64,000 nt of DNA from Chimonanthus salicifolius. Taxonomy: Eukaryota; Streptophyta; Magnoliopsida; Laurales; Calycanthaceae. Made by a program: the position numbers and the translations under genes. Shown one piece after another: positions 23,864 through 36,005 of this stretch. A model generated the notes under the pieces. It saw only the letters and a program-made list of their open reading frames with translations. It did not search any database and had not been told where the DNA came from. The stretch lies in NCBI GenBank assembly GCA_013350335.1, contig CM023541.1:64049413-64113412 (forward strand), read 5' to 3'. Each line of letters begins with the position of its first letter. Within the stretch, counting starts at the first letter, position 1.

Positions 23864-26388
23864 CTAAATCAAAGTAGCAGGAAATGGTTGATACTGTTTG
23901 TCAAGAGTTTCTATCATCTTCTTGGCTATTGCACTTGCATAGATTGAAGAACCTTCACCTATCTGCATAAGATAGCAAACCCTTTTAGATATCAACCAAA
24001 ATAACAAAAATGTTTGATTGCTTTGGCATTAGAGATGTGTTGAAAATAGCTACATTAAATGAGTAAAATGATTAAAAAAAAAGTTATTTAAGGTGGGTTT
24101 GGATATTTAGATGAGTATTGACTATTGAGTTACAAAATCTATTGGAATAGTTAGTCTAAGCTTTTAGAATTAGATTCGTCTTCTCCTAGTCTTATCTGAT
24201 ACACAAAGTTTATGGGTGGTTTCTTATATCTACAGGATTAACCTCACCTTCAATATGGAGTGGATATATCTATGTTATAAAAAAAAAAGTTTCTATTTGA
24301 GAGATCTTTCGATCTTGGCTGAGATTAAAAAAACTATATCTCATATTTTAGCCAAGTTTATATAGATTGTTTTTAGATTTAACCAAAATTTGTGATTAAG
24401 GATACACATTTACAAGACTAGAATGACTTCGGTGTGAAAATTTAGAGGATACAAGTAGAATAAATAAGAAAGGGACTTTTGAAAAGACAGATGGATGTAG
24501 GTTAGGAAGGATATATTCAATTATTGAATAACTCAATTATGGTTTTTAGGTACAGAATCAATAAAAAGAATTTTGAAAGTTGACATTAAATACATGAAAT
24601 CAATGATTTTTATGATGATGATGATAGCATACATGGCGTCAAATAATAATCAAGTGGGTTGGCATGTCAGTCAACACGCCCGTCTTATAAAGTAAGGTCT
24701 TGAGTTCAATTCACACTCAACCCTTTCAGGCCACTCTCCATCTACTTAATCAATGTCCATGGATTTAGAGGTTTAGACATGTTTATGGGATTAGTCTTAC
24801 CTTCAATGTATGATTCAATGTACGATGGGGATACTCATCTTAAACATAATAATAATAATAATAATAATAGAAATTACCTCGGTGTTAAACATAAAGATGT
24901 AGTTATCTCCTATAATCCCCCCAGCAACGTGGAGGAGATCCAACTGGAGCTCGTCGAGGACTTTCGCCACCATGAGCAGGCAATTCACTTTCTTCTTCTG
25001 CGTGAGCTTGATGTTAACTTCATTGTCAATGATGCGGACATCAACAACAGTCTCTTTGGATTTTCTCAATAGCCATGAGCTCTTCAGTGATCCATTGAAT
25101 GATTGCTCTCTATCGGTGGCACTGATAGGCTTCATCGATGAACTCTCCATGTCAGGTGCTGCTTCATCTTCCATCTTCAACCTCTTGCGCCCCCCACATC
25201 TTTTCCTATCCACTAGTATTTTCAGCTCACGGACTCTTCTTTGCAGCTCGTTGATGTAATCAATTGCGTCTCCCACAACGGATGCCCTATCGGGCTTGAG
25301 GTAAAAGAAAATAATAGAATGAATCAAGCAAGGAAACTATTAAGAGATTGAACTAACAATCATTCATCAAAGAAAACTATGATCATATTATAAATAGAAC
25401 TAAGTTTAGTTGGAAGGTTTGCGATGGAAGACAGTACCTTAGTTGGATTGGGAACAAGCGATTGCAATGCCTTGAACTTCGCATTCAATTGTTCTCTCCT
25501 TTGCCTCTCTGTTGCAAAATGGTTGGTACCTCTTGCTTCTCCTTTGCCCAGACTGGGCATCTCCCTCCGGAAATTGAGCAACGAGTTCTCGAACTGCCGT
25601 CCATCATCCTCTTGGAAAACACCCATGCTTCCATCCCGATCATCCATCCCACCAAAATAAGAACCACCCCTCGAGTTGGGCAGGCTATAATTATGTGGCG
25701 GAAGCGAATGGAAGAGATCTCTAAACACTGGAGGCTGGGGTGGGAAGCTCAATTGGAGTGGTGGGTCATACAACATGGTCGATGCTGATGTTCCATCGGC
25801 CGTTGGTAGCTCCCCGAATATATCCAAGCTGTGGACATTACCAGGCTTTTTGTCCGTTGGAAGCATGGATGAGACTGAGCAGCGAGGCAGGTGGAGGAGA
25901 TTAAGAAACTCAGGCGCAGTGTAGGGCTGATAGGGAGGTGCAGTGAAGCATTGGAGATCATGCTCAATTACTACTTGTTGATGTTGTTGTTGCTGTTGCT
26001 CCATTAATTCTTGTTGTTGATGGTCTTGAAGCTGATGATGAATGTTGATTTCTTGCATTTCATGGACACTCGCTTCCCAATTGCTTCGGTGTTCAAGTGG
26101 GGGTTGGGAATCCTGGAGCATGTCTTGCATTAGATGGCTGTTGTATTCTTGTTCTAGATCGAACCCGAGTTCGCGTTGGATGTCAATTCCCATGGTTCCT
26201 TCATTTGATGGATTGTTCTTCGACAGATCTTCCATGCAATAATTGGAGAGCCTAAGGCTATCCTCCAAGATATTCATGTTCAAATTGCTGTTGTTGCTGC
26301 TGCTTCTGGCCATCTGGGGTGGGCAATTAATTGCTTCTGGCATCGAATTCATGTCATGGGGATCAAAATAATCATTCTCACCATACAT
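23864..26388 (-). CDS. bHLH transcription factor, bHLH10/89/91-EAT1 type, copy A
   Basis: Exons are 25438-26388, 24878-25294 and 23864-23962, all phase 0, with donors AAG|GTACTG and GAG|GTAATT and acceptors CTCAAG| and ATGCAG|. Together they encode 488 aa. The basic region ATERQRREQLNAKFKAL has the E-box readers His290, Glu294 and Arg298. Intron 1 splits the loop after PNPTK317, and helix 2 continues as DRASVVGDAIDYINELQRRV. The C-terminal ACT-like region (about 398-488) includes KVNCLLMVAKVLDEL and ends GEGSSIYASAIAKK. A glutamine-rich stretch lies at 119-138. In Arabidopsis and rice this clade acts with DYT1/TDR-type bHLH partners in anther tapetum development; that role is inferred from family. 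A TATA box at 27497-27503 implies a leader of about 1.1 kb, possibly spliced. Glu456 is Lys in copy B. Confidence 0.92.
24650..24869 (+). mobile_element. tRNA-derived SINE in bHLH intron 2, copy A
   Basis: A box-A-like GTTGGCATGTCAGTCAACACG and a box-B-like GTCTTGAGTTCAATTC are followed by the conserved tail GGGATTAGTCTTACCTTCAA and an (ATA)n end. The element reads on the plus strand, antisense to the bHLH gene. Its tail stops only 8 bp inside intron 2 from the splice donor of exon 2 (24877/24876). The same insertion is in copy B. Confidence 0.7.
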
Positions 26389-26419
26389 TTTCTTTTTTTC
26401 AAATCTTTTGCTCCTTTCT

Positions 26420-27230
26420 TTTGGATGTTGATTTTTGCCTCCTTGATTTCTGGTTCTGTGTCTTCTGCATCAGATAACAGAAAGAGAGCTGTAATAAATC
26501 ATTTGCCTGAAGCAAAACACACGAAAGAAATGAATACACAAAGGCCTCTATCATGTGTTTTAAAAGGAATAAAATGCTTTTCTTTTCTTTTCAAATTTTT
26601 TTTTTTTTTTGGAATTCACAAACCTGTGTAAGTGGAAGAACTCCTAAAGCTTCAAAAATTAGAGAAAAAACTTGAGAACTTGTTCTTATATTTTTGTAGC
26701 TTATTTTTGCTTCCTTGATTTCTGGGTATCTGCTCCATCAAATTACAGAAAGAGAACTTGTGATAAATCATTTGCCCGAAGCAAAACTCATGAGAGAAAT
26801 GAATTCAATGAAAAAAATACACAGGGGCCTGTATCACGTGTTTTTGAAGGAAAATTTTGCTCTTTTTTTTTCTTTTTTGTCCTTTTTTTTTTTTTTTGAG
26901 TTCACAAACCTTTGTAGGTGGAAGAAGAAGACCAAACTGCTTGTGGGTGCTGTAGATGGCAACTTGAATGGCAAAATGATTTCACCAAAAGCTTCAAAAA
27001 TCAGAGAAAACACTTGAAAGCTTGTTCTTATCTTTGGTTCTTGATTTCTTGGCCTTTGTTTTCTGCATCAAATAACAGAAAGAGAGCTGTGGTAAGTCAT
27101 TTGCCCAAAGCAAAACACATGAAAGAAATGAATTACATGAACTAAATGGTGCTTTGAAAGAAAAAAAATGCTCCTTTTTATATAAAAAAAAAAAAAAAAT
27201 CACAAACCCGCAGAAGAGAAGTTGTTGGAG
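26420..27230. repeat. Three diverged repeats of 230-300 bp in the bHLH leader, copy A
   Basis: Three consecutive blocks (starting near 26430, 26710 and 27035) share TTGATTTCTGG-type, ATCAAATAACAGAAAGAGAG, CATTTGCCCGAAGCAAAAC, GAAAGAAATGAAT, an AAATGCT-plus-T-run and CACAAACCTGTGTA. They lie between the bHLH start codon and its TATA box, so they would be part of the leader or of leader introns. On the minus strand each block offers an ACAG|GTTTGTG site that could act in splicing. The same three blocks recur in copy B, and further diverged ones at about 53390-53830. Confidence 0.65.
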
Positions 27231-27496
27231 AAGGAACAAAAACAAAGGGAAAGCTTCTGACAAGTTAAATGAAGAAACGGCTAGGAAAGGAAAGGAATAG
27301 GGCTAATAGAAGAAGATACAGAAGCTCAAAAACTCAAGTGAAGGCCCAATTCACAATCATAAAGACAGAGAGGGAGTAAATATGGAGGAAGAAAACAAAG
27401 CAGAGAACCCATTAAAGCCAGGTGAATTGCTTTGAAAGGAGAATTCAAAAGAAGACTTAAGTAGAGAAGCAGAAAGTAGGAAGACTCGTGGCTTGT

Positions 27497-27503
27497 TTTT
27501 ATA
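27497..27503 (-). promoter_or_regulatory. TATA box of bHLH copy A
   Basis: The minus strand reads GCATTATAAAAACAAG, a good plant TATA box. Transcription would start near 27465, about 1.08 kb upstream of the ATG at 26388. The identical box in unit B is at 46532-46538. No other comparably good box was seen closer to the start codon. Confidence 0.45.
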
Positions 27504-27559
27504 ATGCCAAGTCTAAAAGGGAAGAGGGGTGAGAAGAGAGAAGTGTACTATCTTTAGGT

Positions 27560-29384
27560 GTAGAGATTTGGGGAACTGAAATTTAGAGACTGAGAAATCA
27601 AAATATTCTTCAAACATTTTTTAATTTAAAAATTGATTGGGCACTCTTATTTTACCAACACATAAATTGAAATTTTTATATTTTGTTTTTACTTTAAATT
27701 AGTATTTTAATTTATTGTGATGCAAAAGATAAAGAATAAGATAAAAAAAAAAAAAATTAATTTATCACAAGAAGGTGTCCATGGAATTTTTTTTATTATT
27801 ATTCAGAGAGAGAATGGCAGTTAGTGAGATTCGGTCCCTTTAGGGTCCCCACACTCAATCTCCGTAGACACTGAATCATGCTGTGGGATATGCTCAGTTC
27901 TATAATTAGAGAGAACCTCTAAATGGCCCTTATTTTATATTGAATCACTAAAGTACCCTCAGTATCTATTCATTTTTCAAAAAATAAAAAAAAAGGGAAA
28001 TATTTAAGTTGGGGCTAATCACCAGCTCATATCCAATTTGAGTCTAATTAAAATTCATATTTAAATGAAAAAGTTTAAACATGTGTATTGGACCAATAGG
28101 TTTGGGTTCAGATCATTTTTAAAAAACAATGCAGAAATAAGCTCTACTGAGCTAATATCAAATTTGAGTCTAGATCATTACTCAGCTCTAGACTCACTTT
28201 GTCTTAGTGCGTTAATGCAGAAATAAGCTCTACTGGGTGTCTTAAACTTGAGCATAAAAGCCTGAAGGGCTGCAGACATGCTTAGGCTTTGAGAGTAAAA
28301 GCAAGATCAAGCTTAAGCAAAGGTTACCAAGTCCAGCCCTAACTTGGTCCGTGACTAAACCTAGTTTTAGATCCAACCAACATAAAAAAAGAAATAGTTA
28401 TTGTCAGAAATGTTAAAATTACTACAGCAGATAACATTATCTAGTGAATATGAACTTTTTTAAATTAGACCTTTAAAAATTCGAGTTGAGTTGATAGTAG
28501 AGTCTCAATGGTTCTAGCTCATGTATCTTACTCATAAGTCCAAAAATCTTAATCTCTTAATTTCATTTTTAATTACCCAAAGTTTCTAAGGGTAAAGAAA
28601 TCTCATCTCTTTCATTTTACTAATTTGAATTAGGTTGGACCTGGTTAGACTTTAAAAAATTTAAGTCAGATTGTGAGAGTAAAGAAAAAACTATGATATA
28701 GCTTATATAACTCGAACTCAAACTCAAACTCAATCCAACTCATTGCAGGGTGGGCAATCATGTAATTGTTGTGGTCCCAAAATTTTCATTTCATGCATGC
28801 AAATTGGCAACTCAAACTAACCTGGCTGAGCAGTTTTCTTACCATGTGGGGGTAGTTTTTTTTTAAAGAATAAAAAAACATGGTAAGTCCAGTTTGTTCT
28901 GGCAAAATAATTCATGAAAAGTGGTAAGAGAAGGAAGAGACTTCTTTAAAAGGCAAGCTTCTTTATAAATCTATTTTTAAACCATTATATAAAACCCTAA
29001 GTAGGAGTTTAAGAGCTTTGAGATTTGATCAGTGGTGAGCTTATTTTATTCTTTTTTATTTTAATTTTTAACTGTCGAGCTTGTAAAAAGGAAAAAAGAG
29101 TAATTCACATGGTTTTTAAATTCTTTTAATATTTCTTTTTACCAACTAAGATATTTTCATTTTCATGCTCTTTCTCTTCTCCTTCCTTCCGTTATTCCTC
29201 GTGGAAGTTGGGAAATGCAGTCCATGCCTCTCACCATCCTCCTATTCTTTAGTCCAATTGTAAAAAGGGGTGAAACACGAAAGAAAGACAGAGTCGTCTA
29301 AATTTTTTTTTTTAAAGTAAGTCAAGTTTGTTTATTGATTTCTAATGAGTTCGAGCTGAGAAAAACTCAAATGATATAATTTTT
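27560..29384. other. bHLH upstream region, unit A
   Basis: AT-rich sequence with no exon. It is collinear with 46590-48960 in unit B and, much more weakly, with 53880-56610. The order of marker blocks (GAGATTCGGTC, GGTCCCCACACTCAATCTCC, TTGTTGTGGTCCCAAAA, ACCATTATATAAAACCCTAAG, GAGCTTTGAGATTTGA) is the same in all three. Confidence 0.6.
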
Positions 29385-29545
29385 TTTTTAGATTAACGTA
29401 TGAGAAACTCAGTTATAATCCTACTAAAATCTTCACAGATGAGTCAACTATCCCTAAAGCACATCAAAGTTAAGCCATGGGAGCTCAAACCCACGACCTC
29501 TTGCTTCTTAAGGCAAGAGGCAATCAGTTGAGCCACTGATATTGA
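29385..29545 (-). mobile_element. tRNA-derived SINE, unit A
   Basis: On the minus strand TGGCTCAACTGATTGCCTC resembles box A and GGGTTTGAGCTCC box B, followed by TAAGACTGAG-like sequence and a T-rich stretch on the plus strand, equal to an A tail. The counterpart in unit B is at about 50463-50632. No clear target duplication was defined. Confidence 0.6.
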
Positions 29546-29996
29546 TTTCTGATTGATTAATTTTGTGCGTTTTAATCTCTCGATGCGTGGTTTTCTTTTC
29601 CACGTAATGATTATGCAATCAAGTTAAGGGTTTAGTTTTGAAATCAGTTTCCTGCTTTAGAGGAAGCCCATTCAACCACGTATTGTTGGTTTAATTAATC
29701 ATGTTTCCTTTTATAGCCACTAAACCGTAATTTTAAGTTTACAAAAACTAAGACGCAATTTAATAGTTGTTTGGTACTTTGATTGAATGGCTCAATATAT
29801 TGGTTGAGAGTTGAGAAATGGGTATAGGACTTGGCCAATGTGCTTATGATTCTTTGTCTTATAAGTTTTTTTTTTTTTTTGTCATTGATTGTAAAAATAA
29901 ATAAAAAATAATAATAATAAGTTGGGATTTATGGCTTTGACTAAGCCAAACTACTTACTCCAGGCACTCTACAAAAATCCAACAAGGAAGCCACAC

Positions 29997-31256
29997 CCAT
30001 CATCATCATCATCATCATCACCAACCAATATCCCATCTATTTGGGGTCGACTATATGAGTTTTTCTCCAATTGACCTGATCATAAACTATACCTTCAATC
30101 ACTCTACAATCTAACATGTCATTTTTTATCTCTTCCCTCCATGTTTTCAAAGGTTCTCCTCCTAGTGCCTTCAATCTATAGCCTCTCAACTTACGCACTA
30201 GAGTTGTGTTTGGTCTTCTAATAATATAAATAAACTATCTCAAACGAATTTCTCTCAATTTGTCATCTATCAGAGCTATCTTTAAATTATCCCTAATGTA
30301 TTCGTTTTTAACTCTATCTTTTAGGGTTAAACCATTCATCCAACATAGCATGCACATCTCTATTATCCTAACTTTGTTATTGTCTCTTTTTCATCACCTA
30401 ACACTTTGCTCCGTATAGCATTGCAGGTCTAATAATTGTTTTGTAGAATCATCCTTTAGCTGAAGGGAAACTCTTTTATCACACAATACCCCACACTAGC
30501 TTGTCTACATTTTGCCCACGCCGCTCCATCCTATTTGTTGTATCTGAGTCAAAATCCCCTTCAGAATCTAACATAGAGCCCAAATATCTAAACTTATCAC
30601 AAAATGTAACAACGCCATTTCCTATTTTTATTGTATTATCTTCACTATCGTCTAATCCACTAAAGCTACATTCCATGTTTTCTATTTTGGTTCTACTAAT
30701 TTTGAAAGCGTTTGACTCCAACTTTCTCTTCCATAGATCAAGCCACTCATTTAGTTGTTGTTTCGTCTCGCTAATTAATACTATATCATATGTAAAAAGT
30801 ATAGATTACAGTACCTCATCTTGGATTTCTGATGTTAAGTTGTCCATGATTAGCGCAAATAAATATGAGCTTAAAGCAAATCCTTGATAGAGTCCATCTC
30901 CAACAGGGAACTTTGATGTCTCACCACAGACAGTTCTAACGTTAAAGTTGCACCCTCATACATAACTTGAATAGTCTAACATAGTCAGTGGGGATGCATT
31001 TATTTCTCAAGGTTCTCCAAATAAGTTTCCTAGGTAATTTATCATAAGCCTTTTCTAAGTCAATTAAAAGTCATATAAAGGTTTTTCCTCTTCTCCCTAA
31101 ACTTCTCTATAAGTTGTCTTAGAATAAAAATAGCTTCTGTTGTTGACCTACCCAACATAAACCCAAACTGATTTTCAAATATATTCGACTCTTGTCTTAG
31201 GCAGCCCTCTATTACCCTTGTCCAAAGTTTCATTGAAGTCACACCCATCTTCTACA
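29997..31256 (-). mobile_element. RTE-type LINE fragment, unit B
   Basis: This duplicate of the fragment at 13161-14454 contains the same RT pieces, including FGFMLGRSTTEAIFILRQL and ISRTKIENMECSFSG, and the same missing 5' half. The CAT/ATG microsatellite tail (30001-30020) is longer than in unit A. The 36-bp tandem repeat of unit A is absent. The fragment begins only some 75 bp after the A/B junction. Confidence 0.85.
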
Positions 31257-32004
31257 CTCATATTACCTCAAAACACAAGCCAGACACCATGACACTCTTC
31301 ACATCATGCATCAATTGGAGTATTAAAAGCCTAAGTTATTGAATGTAATAATTTTAACTTTTCTTGTTATTAGAATTTGTATGCATATATCAAGAATAAA
31401 CATATATCTATATTGATTTTACAATAGCCGAACTGTTGAAACATTCAATTAAAAAAAGTTATAAAAAACCAGATACTTTATGTGCATGTTTGTGCAGAAG
31501 CAAAATCAACAGATTTTAAATCATCAATGATTTAAATTATGAGGATAATAACTTCAAGGATATTTGGAATCTTTAATTTTGTAAATTCTATGTTTAGTGT
31601 ACCAACTCTAGATCCTTTATTTTTCAATCATAGATTAAAATTAGAAGTTCAGTGAGAAAAATTGAGGAAAACATTTTTTATTATATGTTACAATTTAAAA
31701 CCTATGACTATGACATTATGACATGAATCCCATCATATTATCAGCACCTTATGTATATGGTTAACACAGTACCTATGTGCTATGGCACTCAATCACACTA
31801 TTGCTGCATAACTCCTTTGCTGTAGCAAAACCATAAAGATGGAGGCTCAAGTTGAGAAGAATTTCAGAATTGTTGGAATTTTGTTTCACTTATAAAAGCA
31901 ATGTACATGGTTGATGTGTTGACATGTGTGTCGATAGAAGAAATTTGAGATAATGCCTCAATCTAAGCAAATGGGGCCATAATAAATCAATGAATTACAA
32001 TAAT

Positions 32005-32338
32005 CATGGCCAAAGGAAGTTCTTGGCAATGGAGATTGCAGGATGGAACTGAATAAATCAGGAAGACCATCAAAGATTTCAATTTCATCGCCTCCCATAT
32101 GCCCAGATCTGCGAATTACTGAGGCTGAGGAATTAGCTAAAGAAGGCTCCTCGCAGGGAGAAGAGTACATTGGTCAGGCCTTAGGGACGCCATGCCCATT
32201 CTTGTATTTCAATTTCATTTTCCTGATGTGGTCTCTGTTGTAGTTTCTGTATTCTGTTAGCCAGTTTGGCTAGTGGCGTGCTGTATTCTTTCCTCAATTG
32301 AAATAAATTGGTTATCATTCCCAAAAAAAAAAAAAAAA
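32005..32338 (+). mobile_element. 5'-truncated L1 LINE, unit B
   Basis: This is the duplicate of the L1 at 15225, with the same TACAATAAT target duplication (31996-32004 and 32339-32347) and a longer uninterrupted A tail. It keeps the AEELAKEGSSQ end of the RNase H region. It was inherited through the segmental duplication rather than inserted independently. Confidence 0.85.
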
Positions 32339-32347
32339 TACAATAAT

Positions 32348-35089
32348 TCAAGTTTCAAGGATGAAGATCACGAGGCTAAATTTCATCATGTCCTTTCCCA
32401 TGCCAATTTCCATAAATCCCAGTAAACAAATACATGATTAAAAAATGTTGAAATTTTCCGAAAGTAAATTAACATTGGATAGCCTCTCATGAAAAACATA
32501 GAAAAAGTCCTTTTAATGTGCCCTCCTTCTTATGTGATGGGCAATGTTAGGTGATAAGGCCCATTCTTTGGAGATATTGTTATGGGAGATGCATTAAATC
32601 ACTTGGATGTGCAACCTGCAAAGCCTAGGAATCATCTAACCCTTGATATTAAGACCCAAAATTTATTTTCAGAAGGAAAAATTAAGACCCAAAGTTTCAA
32701 TTATCTGATGGAAAATGTGTATAGTCCAAAACTGAAGATCACCTAATTGAGTATTTCAAAGTGTTCGCTAGATAATTCAAGGGTACGCAAGATGTATAAA
32801 AGGTTGGGAGGTGGGACCTACTTTCTCAGACATGAAAACTGTACTCGTGTGTATAAAAAGACTCCATGTGACCATGTAAAACACATCCTCGAGGGGCAGT
32901 GGGCTTCTGTGGAGTCAGACGTCAGTCTCTTTACCATGCTTTGGATCAAATTCGAGCACTAGAACCTCCAATGACAGAGCCACACGTTCAGCTGTGTGAA
33001 AGAGAGGATTTCAAATCTTGTATTTCCATATCTCAGGGGAGAGATGGGATGGCATATCCATGACTTTAGATCTTAAGGAATTTAAAATTCATGAATGTGG
33101 GCTGCACCAAGCTATGGAATTAAAATCATCAAGGATTTAGAATTTTAAATCCGAGGATTTTATTGTGCACAAACATATCTTATATTTATTGCAATCATAA
33201 GACAAATAATTCAGCTAAAAAGCTAAGCAAGTATTTAACCTCTGAGGGGGAGCATAAATAGAAACAATCTTATATGAAGGTGGGTGCTCATTTGGCAGCA
33301 ATGCAAGACACTGAAATTCCACGTTTCCACTGAAAAGGCAACTTCATAAGAATACGAAGGCATGGGAATCCAGCATAGTGCTACAACCTTCGAAAGAATT
33401 GGGTGCATTTTATAGGAAATCCAAATACAGTTATTGCAACACAAGAAGATTTTCTTTTAACCGGTGGGTAACATATGAAGAAGATAACAAGAGAGAGAGC
33501 ATATGACAAGCCAATAACAAAGTTGTGACAAACCGAGCAAAAGTCAATGTTCTTCCAAATAAGATAACAAGCATAAACCAATAGAGCAAAAATGCAAAAC
33601 TAAAGGAATATACACTGTGACAGGAAACATATTCCAAGCACGTGATTAAAATCAATTTATGGATAAACAATCACTCAGCTCCATCCCATTTTCAATGAGG
33701 AGACAACCCGTTCCTGAGTTTTATGTATTCTAGTAATTCTACTAAGAGCAGGATTCCAAAAATTAGAATAAAAAACAAAAAAGAAAGAAAGACAAAACCT
33801 TCTTGGCTCCAAAAAACTGTAATATGCTCTGTTTGTTTATCATGAAAATGTGGCATTTTCAGGATCCATCTCTTAGACTCCATCTGGATGCATGAAACGG
33901 AGAGTACTTTCCTCCAGTGATGTGGAAATCAAATTGTATTGTAAAATTGTTATTTTGAACCGCAAATCGTGTTCGTAAATCGTAGAATTATAAAATTCAT
34001 AATTGTTTTCCCTCATAAGTATTTAATAAATAAAATATATCTAAAAGCTATTAATAAGAGCAATTCTCCAAATTTCTTCCAATATTAAGTGGATATTATA
34101 TACTTAGTTCATTCAAGCTCAAATTTCAATACGTCAACTCCCAAAAGTATCAAACCATTATATAATCTAAAGTATATTTTGTAAAGTCAACAATGAACTA
34201 AACAGTCCTCAAAAAATCAAAAGGTTTTACATGCCCAATGACTCAAGGCTTAAGAACCATCAAAACAAATGGTTTGATACTTTTGCACTCCTGATAACCA
34301 ATAATTCTACTATTTATAAGAATCATAAGATTTGTTAATAGATACGAATCTTTCCTATTGTCATATCATATGAATCGCAAGATACGAATCGTGTATCATA
34401 AGATTTTAACTCTAATATTTTTCCTCCAAAATAAGCACTTCCCACCAAACATAGTCAAATCCTTTTTCTATTTATTTATAGTTTGTAATATCAAAGAAAA
34501 TGCTTTCCTTTCCATGCATCGAAAGTACCGATTCCTGGAAATACAAACCAAGAAGATATTTGTATTGCAGATTCGTGAAAAATAGATAATCCTTGAAGCT
34601 CCGTTTGGATGCATGGAGAGGGGAAGGAAGCTAGTTTATGAAAACTAACTACTTTGTGACAACAAAATTAAAATAAAATAAAATAAAAGCGAATGGCTGA
34701 ACAATCCAAAAAATCAAAAAAAAAAAACTGCTTTTAGCTAAAATATTTATTTTCTAAGAAAGTACCTCCTTTCCATGCATCCAACCAAGGCGTTGTAAAT
34801 CAAGAAAGTTCCGATTCCTGGAAAATACAAACCAAGAAAAAAAAAAAATTTCGCAGAATCCTGGAAATGGAGAATAGATAATCCTGGAAGCTCAGTTACA
34901 ATGCATGGAAAAAACAAGGAAACAACTTCCTGAACAAAAACTACTTTTTAACCCAAAAAATCAAATCTTTCTAAGACATTATCTTCATTCCATGCATCCA
35001 AACGGAGCGGAAACATTGACTTTCCCTTATTTCATGCTCTCCCAAACACAAATTCAGACGCATTTGCAGGAAAAATTCAAAAATCGGAT
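32348..35089. other. Former PWWP intron 1 sequence, unit B
   Basis: The stretch matches 15566-18900 of unit A minus about 570 bp. It includes the two 290-bp repeats (about 34498-35010). With no exon 2 on its left in unit B, it is no longer a closed intron unless transcripts read across unit A. No exon was seen. Confidence 0.5.
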
Positions 35090-35125
35090 TTAACATCGAT
35101 CTTCCAATAAAGAGTAAAAACTTAC

Positions 35126-35319
35126 ACGCTCGCGTCTTCCCTTCCGAGAAGCTTCACTGGCGTGCCGGATCTCGGCGACATGATGTTCGACGCTGAAAGC
35201 TCTTCGGGTCCCAGGATCCGACCCGGCCACCACGATCCATTCCTCCGGCGAACCCAAACGATCGTCCCAACGTTGCAATCGATCTCATTCCCTCCGTCAA
35301 TACCCTCCGAAATCCCCAT
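35126..35319 (-). pseudogene. Orphan exon 1 of the PWWP gene (duplicate)
   Basis: This is a full copy of PWWP coding exon 1: intact ATG at 35319, 64 codons plus two bases, and an intact GT|GTAAGT donor. Its product differs from the 18945 copy at residue 8 (Asp for Glu) and residue 38 (Pro for Ser). The leader and telo-box-like motif are also duplicated. No exon 2 follows inside unit B. A transcript would have to cross unit A (including the bHLH copy A gene and the other exon 1) and splice to 12622, an intron of about 22.5 kb. The reading frame would be preserved if it did. It may be a dead fragment or an alternative first exon. Confidence 0.85.
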
Positions 35320-36005
35320 CTCTCTTTTTTATTTTTTTATTTTTCTCTCTATTTCTCTCTTTTTTCTAAACCCTAAAAGGAAATTAAATGAAGCGAAAGT
35401 ACGAAACACGGAAATCCGAGAGAAAGACCCAACCTGAATAGAACGCAGTAGGTTGGGTCAACCGACGGCGGAGGAAAGGCGAAAAGGTAATGGCGCCAAA
35501 GGATGAGGGAAATCCCGTTTGTGGTGGATCCGTTCCGTTTGGGGGATTCCATTCAGAAACGGAGGAATTCCATTTCTTCCGTTTTGCAGGTGGTTATTCA
35601 CCATCGCCGATCGGATGGTTTTCTATCTGCTGACATGGTTCGATCGCAAAAAAAAAAAAAATGGGTTTTTTAATATTCTTCTTCTTCTTCTTCTTCTCTC
35701 TTTCTCCTCTGTCGTTGTTACCAGTAATTTTTCTGTCTGCTCTCTCTGCAAGAGGGGAGTGGGAAATCTATGTATGTGCCTATTACACAAAACAAAGGTT
35801 TGGGATTAACTCATAATAATTATTCAAAATTAGGTATTTTGAACTTGTTTTGAGGGAATTATTCAAAAATCAAAATCCGGTATTTTGTACTTGTTTTGAG
35901 GAATTGAGGGTACAAAACTGAAAATACGATGTGGATCAGATCACATACCAACCTCTGAAATCAATTTTTTAAAAAATGAGCTAAATTCACCTTTGTAGTT
36001 CAACT

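Larger units (their letters stand above)
13085..29920 (+). repeat. Tandem segmental duplication, unit A
   Basis: The sequence from AGTTGGGATTTATGGC (13084) is matched collinearly from 29920, and the A/B junction is AATAATAATAA|GTTGGG with no spacer. Unit A is about 16.8 kb. In order it contains the RTE fragment, the L1 fragment, PWWP exon 1 and its upstream region, an intergenic stretch with SINE tails, the bHLH gene and about 2.5 kb of its upstream DNA. Long blocks differ from unit B by only scattered substitutions, including in introns and spacers. The segments about 16711-17285 and 21436-21527 are absent from unit B, and 21790-22965 is not homologous to the matching B position. Confidence 0.93.

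Noticed and set aside
24650..24745. A tRNA gene suggested by the box A and box B spacing
   Set aside because: No cloverleaf or anticodon stem can be formed. The conserved tail and (ATA)n end identify a SINE.
25424..25788. Plus-strand frames opposite bHLH exon 1 (and at 44470-44834)
   Set aside because: They are antisense shadows of a well-supported exon with conserved bHLH residues.
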